Assembly: GCF_003019815.1 (NCBI RefSeq)
Contig: NZ_CP027773.1
Coordinates: 5,511,501-5,575,500, forward strand
Direction: 5' to 3'
DNA from: Variovorax sp. PMC12
GTDB taxonomy: Bacteria > Pseudomonadota > Gammaproteobacteria > Burkholderiales > Burkholderiaceae_C
Length of the DNA: 64,000 bases
The notes under the pieces were generated by a model that was not told where the DNA came from, made no database searches, and worked only from the letters and a program-made list of their open reading frames with translations. A program made the position numbers and the translations under genes. Position 1 is the first letter of the stretch, and the number at the start of each line of letters is the position of its first letter. Below are positions 60,888 to 64,000 of the stretch, in pieces.

Positions 60888-61880
60888 TCAGGAATTGACG
60901 TCGACGACGACCCGCCCGCGGACTTTTCCGTCCAGCAGCCTTGGAGCCGTGGCGATGACCTCGGAAAGGCCGATCTCCTTGGCGATGTCCGGTAGCTTGG
61001 AAAGGTCCAGGTCGGTGGACAGGCGCTTCCATGCCGCGATTCGTTCTTCGCGAGGGCACATCACGCTGTCGATGCCCACAAGCGTTACGCCACGCAGGAT
61101 GAACGGGGCTACCGATGCGGGAAGGTCCATTCCTCCAGCGAGGCCGCATGCGGTCACGACGCCGCGGTATTTGGTTGCGGCACAGATGTTTGCGAGCGTG
61201 TTGGAGCCGACCACGTCGACGGCACCGGCCCATCGCTCTTTCTGCAGCGGACGTCCGGGCGCCGCGAACTCGGCACGATCCAGCACGAGGCTTGCACCGA
61301 GTCCCGTGATGTACTGGGCCTCGTCCAGGCGGCCGGTCACGCCCGCGACCTGGTAGCCAAGCCTGGCGAGGATCGCCACCGCAAAGCTGCCGACGCCACC
61401 GGCTGCCCCGGTCACCACGATCTCGCCCGCTTCCGGTGTCACCCCGTGGCGCTCCAGTGCCATGACGCAGAGCATGGCGGTGTAGCCTGCCGTGCCGATC
61501 GCCATGGCCTCGCGCGGAGAGAACGTCGTCGGCAGCGGCACGAGCCAATCGGCGTCGACGCGTGCGCGTTGCGCCAGGCCTCCCCAATGCCGTTCACCCA
61601 CGCCCCAGCCATTCAGCAGCACGGCATCGCCGGGCTTGTACATCGGGCTTTCGGACTCTTCGACCACGCCCACCAGATCGATGCCTGGAATCATCGGGAA
61701 GGAGCGGGCGATGGGAGCGCGTCCGGTGATGGCCAGCGCATCCTTGTAGTTGAGCGTGGAGTAGCTCACGCGAACCGTCACGTTGGCATGCGGAAGCTCG
61801 CTGTTGTCGAGCCGCTTGAGCGCGGCTCGATCCGGCCCTGGGCCGTCATCGATGACGATGGCTGAGAAATGTGATTGCAT
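60888..61880 (-). CDS. acuI: Acryloyl-CoA reductase AcuI
   Basis: An MDR-family NADPH-dependent reductase of 330 residues, converting acryloyl-CoA to propionyl-CoA and so detoxifying a reactive thioester. YhdH/AcuI-specific blocks are VSYSTLNYKDALAITGRAPI, PMIPGIDLVGVVEESESPMY, VLLNGWGVGERHWGGLAQRA, the nucleotide motif VTGAAGGVGSFAVAILARLG, and GIDSVMCPREERIAAWKRLS. No zinc ligands are present, as expected. It lies between dddY (72 bp) and acuK (48 bp) on the same strand. Confidence 0.94.
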   Translation of the reverse strand: MQSHFSAIVIDDGPGPDRAALKRLDNSELPHANVTVRVSYSTLNYKDALAITGRAPIARSFPMIPGIDLVGVVEESESPMYKPGDAVLLNGWGVGERHWGGLAQRARVDADWLVPLPTTFSPREAMAIGTAGYTAMLCVMALERHGVTPEAGEIVVTGAAGGVGSFAVAILARLGYQVAGVTGRLDEAQYITGLGASLVLDRAEFAAPGRPLQKERWAGAVDVVGSNTLANICAATKYRGVVTACGLAGGMDLPASVAPFILRGVTLVGIDSVMCPREERIAAWKRLSTDLDLSKLPDIAKEIGLSEVIATAPRLLDGKVRGRVVVDVNS

Positions 61881-61928
61881 GGTGTTTGGACCTGTCTTCT
61901 ATGAAGGGAAAAGCCGGTGCGCGGCAAA

Positions 61929-62813
61929 TCAACGGTGCCGGAACACGGGCGCGCGTTTCGACAGGAAGGCATTCATGCCCTCCTTCTGGCCGTCGGTCGC
62001 AAAGGCTGCCTGGAACAGGCGGCGCTCGTGCAGCATGCCTTCGGACAGGCCTATTTCCAGCGCGCGGTTGACGGCTTCCTTTGCCATGCGAACGGCCGGG
62101 GCGTTGTAGCCAGCGATGGTGTGGGCAGCTTCGAGAGCCGTCTGCAGCAGTTCGCCCGCCGGCACGATTCGCGCGACCAGGCCGGCGGCCTTTGCTTCGG
62201 GCGCGGTAAGGCTGCGACCCGTAAGAATCAGGTCCATGGCCAGGGCCTTGCCCACCGATTTCGTGAGACGCTGGGAGCCACCTATGCCGGGCAGGATGCC
62301 GAGCTTGATTTCGGGCTGTCCGAAGTGCGCATCCTCGGACGCGATGATGAAGTCGCACATCATCGCGAGTTCGCAGCCGCCGCCCAACGCATAGCCGCTG
62401 ACGGCCGCGATGATCGGCTTGGAGACATCGGCAAGCTCATTCCACGCGGCGAAGATGTCGCGCGACTGGAGTTCTGCAAACGTCTTGTCGGCCATCTCCT
62501 CGATGTCGGCTCCTGCGGCGAATGCGCGGGGGCTTCCGGTGATCACGATGGCGCCTATGTTGTCGTCCACGTCGAAGGTCTTCAGGGCATCGACCACCTC
62601 GCGGGACATGCGCACGTTCAGCGCGTTGAGCGGCTTGGGGCGATTCAGCGTGATGAGGCCGACCCGGTCGCGGCGCTCGACAATGATGGTCTCGTACCGT
62701 GCGGACGGAGCGTCTCGTGTTGCAGGCGGCGTGGCAGCGTCGGCGGCCGGTGCGGGGATGCTCCTGGCGGGGGCTGGCGCGGAGGTCTTTGGTGAAGTTG
62801 CGGCAATGGACAT
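61929..62813 (-). CDS. acuK: Enoyl-CoA hydratase, acryloyl-CoA hydratase (AcuK-like)
   Basis: A crotonase-fold hydratase of 294 residues, expected to convert acryloyl-CoA to 3-hydroxypropionyl-CoA. Oxyanion-hole blocks are RAFAAGADIEEM and ALGGGCELAMMCD, and the two catalytic Glu lie in GGGCELAM and FGQPEIKLG. The first 38 residues are Ala/Pro-rich (SPKTSAPAPARSIPAPAADA) and are not part of the fold. An internal start would remove them, but none has a better context than ATG 62813. The CoA-transferase gene ends 36 bp upstream. The acuK role is from context; general enoyl-CoA hydratase is the alternative. Confidence 0.88.
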   Translation of the reverse strand: MSIAATSPKTSAPAPARSIPAPAADAATPPATRDAPSARYETIIVERRDRVGLITLNRPKPLNALNVRMSREVVDALKTFDVDDNIGAIVITGSPRAFAAGADIEEMADKTFAELQSRDIFAAWNELADVSKPIIAAVSGYALGGGCELAMMCDFIIASEDAHFGQPEIKLGILPGIGGSQRLTKSVGKALAMDLILTGRSLTAPEAKAAGLVARIVPAGELLQTALEAAHTIAGYNAPAVRMAKEAVNRALEIGLSEGMLHERRLFQAAFATDGQKEGMNAFLSKRAPVFRHR

Positions 62814-62848
62814 GTGGAGTTCTCCTTCGGACAGATGGGACGGATGGT

Positions 62849-64000
62849 TCAAGCGGCGGCGTCGAGCTCTGCGCTGCCGGCCGCGGGTGCGTAGTCGCCG
62901 GTGCGCGACATCAGTTGCGCGAGGATGCTTTCGCGGTGTTCGTCCAGGCCCGGAGCGCGCAAGGGCGTCTGCACGTCGATGTCGGCAAACGCGCTCATCT
63001 TGATGGGGTTGCCGGCTGTACGGATGGGCTTCTTTCCCGCGCCTTCGACTTGAACAATCATGTTGCGCGCCAGGAGCTGCGGATGGTCGAACAGCTTGTC
63101 GATGGTGTTGATTGGCGCGCACGGAACGCCGGCTTCGTTGAGCCGCGCGATCCAATGGGCAATCGGCTCGTTTCGTGTGATGTCTTCGATGGCCTGGACC
63201 AGCGCCGGACGATTCCGGCAGCGCAGGTCATTGGTGAAGAACCGCACGTCCAACGCCAGCTGGGGGCTCTCCAGCGCATCAGCCATCAGCATGAAGAGCT
63301 GGTCATTGCCTGCGGCGATGACGAAGCGTCCATCCTTGGCGGCGAAAGTCTCGAACGGCGCGAGGGACGGGTGGCAGTCGCCGGTCCGCATCGGAACTTT
63401 CTTTTCCACGTCGAAACGAGCGAGCGCGGTTTCCATGAGCGCGGCCTGGCAATCGAGCATGCCGATGTCCACTCGGGTGCCCTGGGCGTCGCGTGTGCGC
63501 TTGTAGAGCGCCGAAACGATTCCGATGGCTGCGAAGAGCGCCGCGCTGAGGTCACCGAAACTTGTGCCGACCCGTGCCGGAGGGGCGTCCGGCCATCCGG
63601 TCAGGCTCATCACGCCGCCCATGGCCTGCACGACCATGTCGTAGCCGGGAAGGTCGCTGAACGGGCCGGTATGCCCGAAGCCTGAGATGGAAGCGTAGAC
63701 GAGATGAGGGTGGGTGCGGGCCAGGCGTTCCGCGCCGTAGCCGAGCCGGTCCAGCACGCCCGGGCGGAAGTTCTCCACCAGTACGTCGGCCTCGGACAAC
63801 ATGCGCTCGAGCAGGTCGCGGTCGCGTGGGCTCTTGATGTCCAGCGCGATACTTTCCTTGCCCCGGTTGAAGCACATGAAGTAGGCCGATTCGTGGTCCA
63901 CGAAGGGGCCGAACGCTCGGGTGTCGTCGCCGGTCGCGATGCGCTCGATCTTGATGACGCGCGCTCCGAGATCCGCCAGCACCATCGTGCAGTAGGGTCC
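62849..64000 (-). CDS. acuN: Class III (CaiB/BaiF) CoA-transferase, AcuN-like, 5' end outside the window
   Basis: A family III CoA-transferase, 383 codons present. The N-terminus runs off the window: before the in-frame Met at 63985 the sequence continues GPYCT, as in the family start LAGPYCTMLLADLGA. Blocks seen are VIKIERIATGDDTRAFGPF, VLVENFRPGVLDRLGYG, and SFGDLSAALFAAIGI with the catalytic Asp. With acuK, acuI and dddY on the same strand it most likely moves CoA onto acrylate (or 3-hydroxypropionate), as AcuN does in Alcaligenes. The C-terminus is Ala-rich. Confidence 0.88.
   Translation of the reverse strand, partial: GPYCTMVLADLGARVIKIERIATGDDTRAFGPFVDHESAYFMCFNRGKESIALDIKSPRDRDLLERMLSEADVLVENFRPGVLDRLGYGAERLARTHPHLVYASISGFGHTGPFSDLPGYDMVVQAMGGVMSLTGWPDAPPARVGTSFGDLSAALFAAIGIVSALYKRTRDAQGTRVDIGMLDCQAALMETALARFDVEKKVPMRTGDCHPSLAPFETFAAKDGRFVIAAGNDQLFMLMADALESPQLALDVRFFTNDLRCRNRPALVQAIEDITRNEPIAHWIARLNEAGVPCAPINTIDKLFDHPQLLARNMIVQVEGAGKKPIRTAGNPIKMSAFADIDVQTPLRAPGLDEHRESILAQLMSRTGDYAPAAGSAELDAAA

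Noticed and set aside
1..64000. CRISPR arrays, tRNA or rRNA genes, replication origin
   Set aside because: No regularly spaced repeats, cloverleaf-like sequences with CCA-type ends, rRNA signatures or DnaA-box clusters were seen by eye; a tRNAscan/Infernal run would settle this.

Overview
The window is GC-rich, single-chromosome-like DNA from a betaproteobacterium, most likely a Comamonadaceae member close to Variovorax. This rests on gene content and style, not on a marker gene. The evidence is very high GC, GTG/TTG starts, tightly overlapped operons, a Bug/TctC-type receptor with a twin-arginine signal, the urtABCDE urea transporter, a trpS / site-2 protease / YciO / rnm operon and Comamonadaceae-style intergenic repeats. 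I saw no rRNA, tRNA or CRISPR array.

Layout. 1-2454: end of a flagellar cluster (an unrecognised gene, a degenerate flhG, fliA). 2487-9145: a GH15 glucosidase, then a gluconate/idonate regulon (gntK, idnO, a 2-ketoaldonate reductase, idnD, LacI-type gntR) tied together by four near-identical operator sites. 9166-12570: a LysR regulator diverging from a TctC-type receptor and a FAD oxidoreductase. 12590-15259: a small membrane protein and a convergent two-component pair. 15334-19874: the minus-strand operon rnm, DMT exporter, YciO, M50 protease, trpS. 19972-24960: zntB, pit and ppk2 (phosphate/polyphosphate, with PHO-box-like sites in the divergent promoter) and a PHB-depolymerase-type esterase. 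24957-25995: a HEPN/MNT toxin-antitoxin-like pair. 26133-32241: urtABCDE, broken up by repeat elements. 32372-36399: MFS exporter, PhoD phosphatase, aldo/keto reductase. 36601-44633: a complete tripartite RND efflux operon with its own two-component system. 44739-51938: DedA-rhodanese fusion, MFS, membrane protein, NarL-type two-component pair, a Gre-like factor, a DUF1993 protein.

51939-59590 looks like an acquired, partly decayed island, visibly lower in GC. It holds a sigma-region-4/HNH nuclease-like protein convergent with a 1,335-residue protein. That protein combines a LexA-like winged helix, a Mrr-like PD-(D/E)XK nuclease, a STAND-type P-loop ATPase and a long helical C-terminus, which is the architecture of Avs-like anti-phage STAND proteins. 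Tandem operator-like repeats cover its promoter. Beyond it lie remnants of an IS3-family element, a phytanoyl-CoA dioxygenase and a D-2-hydroxyacid dehydrogenase.

59610-64000 (minus strand) is a dimethylsulfoniopropionate (DMSP)/acrylate catabolic operon: a class III CoA-transferase (acuN-like, running off the window), an enoyl-CoA hydratase (acuK-like), acryloyl-CoA reductase (acuI) and the periplasmic DMSP lyase DddY. DddY would release DMS and acrylate in the periplasm. AcuN would activate acrylate to acryloyl-CoA, which is then hydrated to 3-hydroxypropionyl-CoA or reduced to propionyl-CoA.
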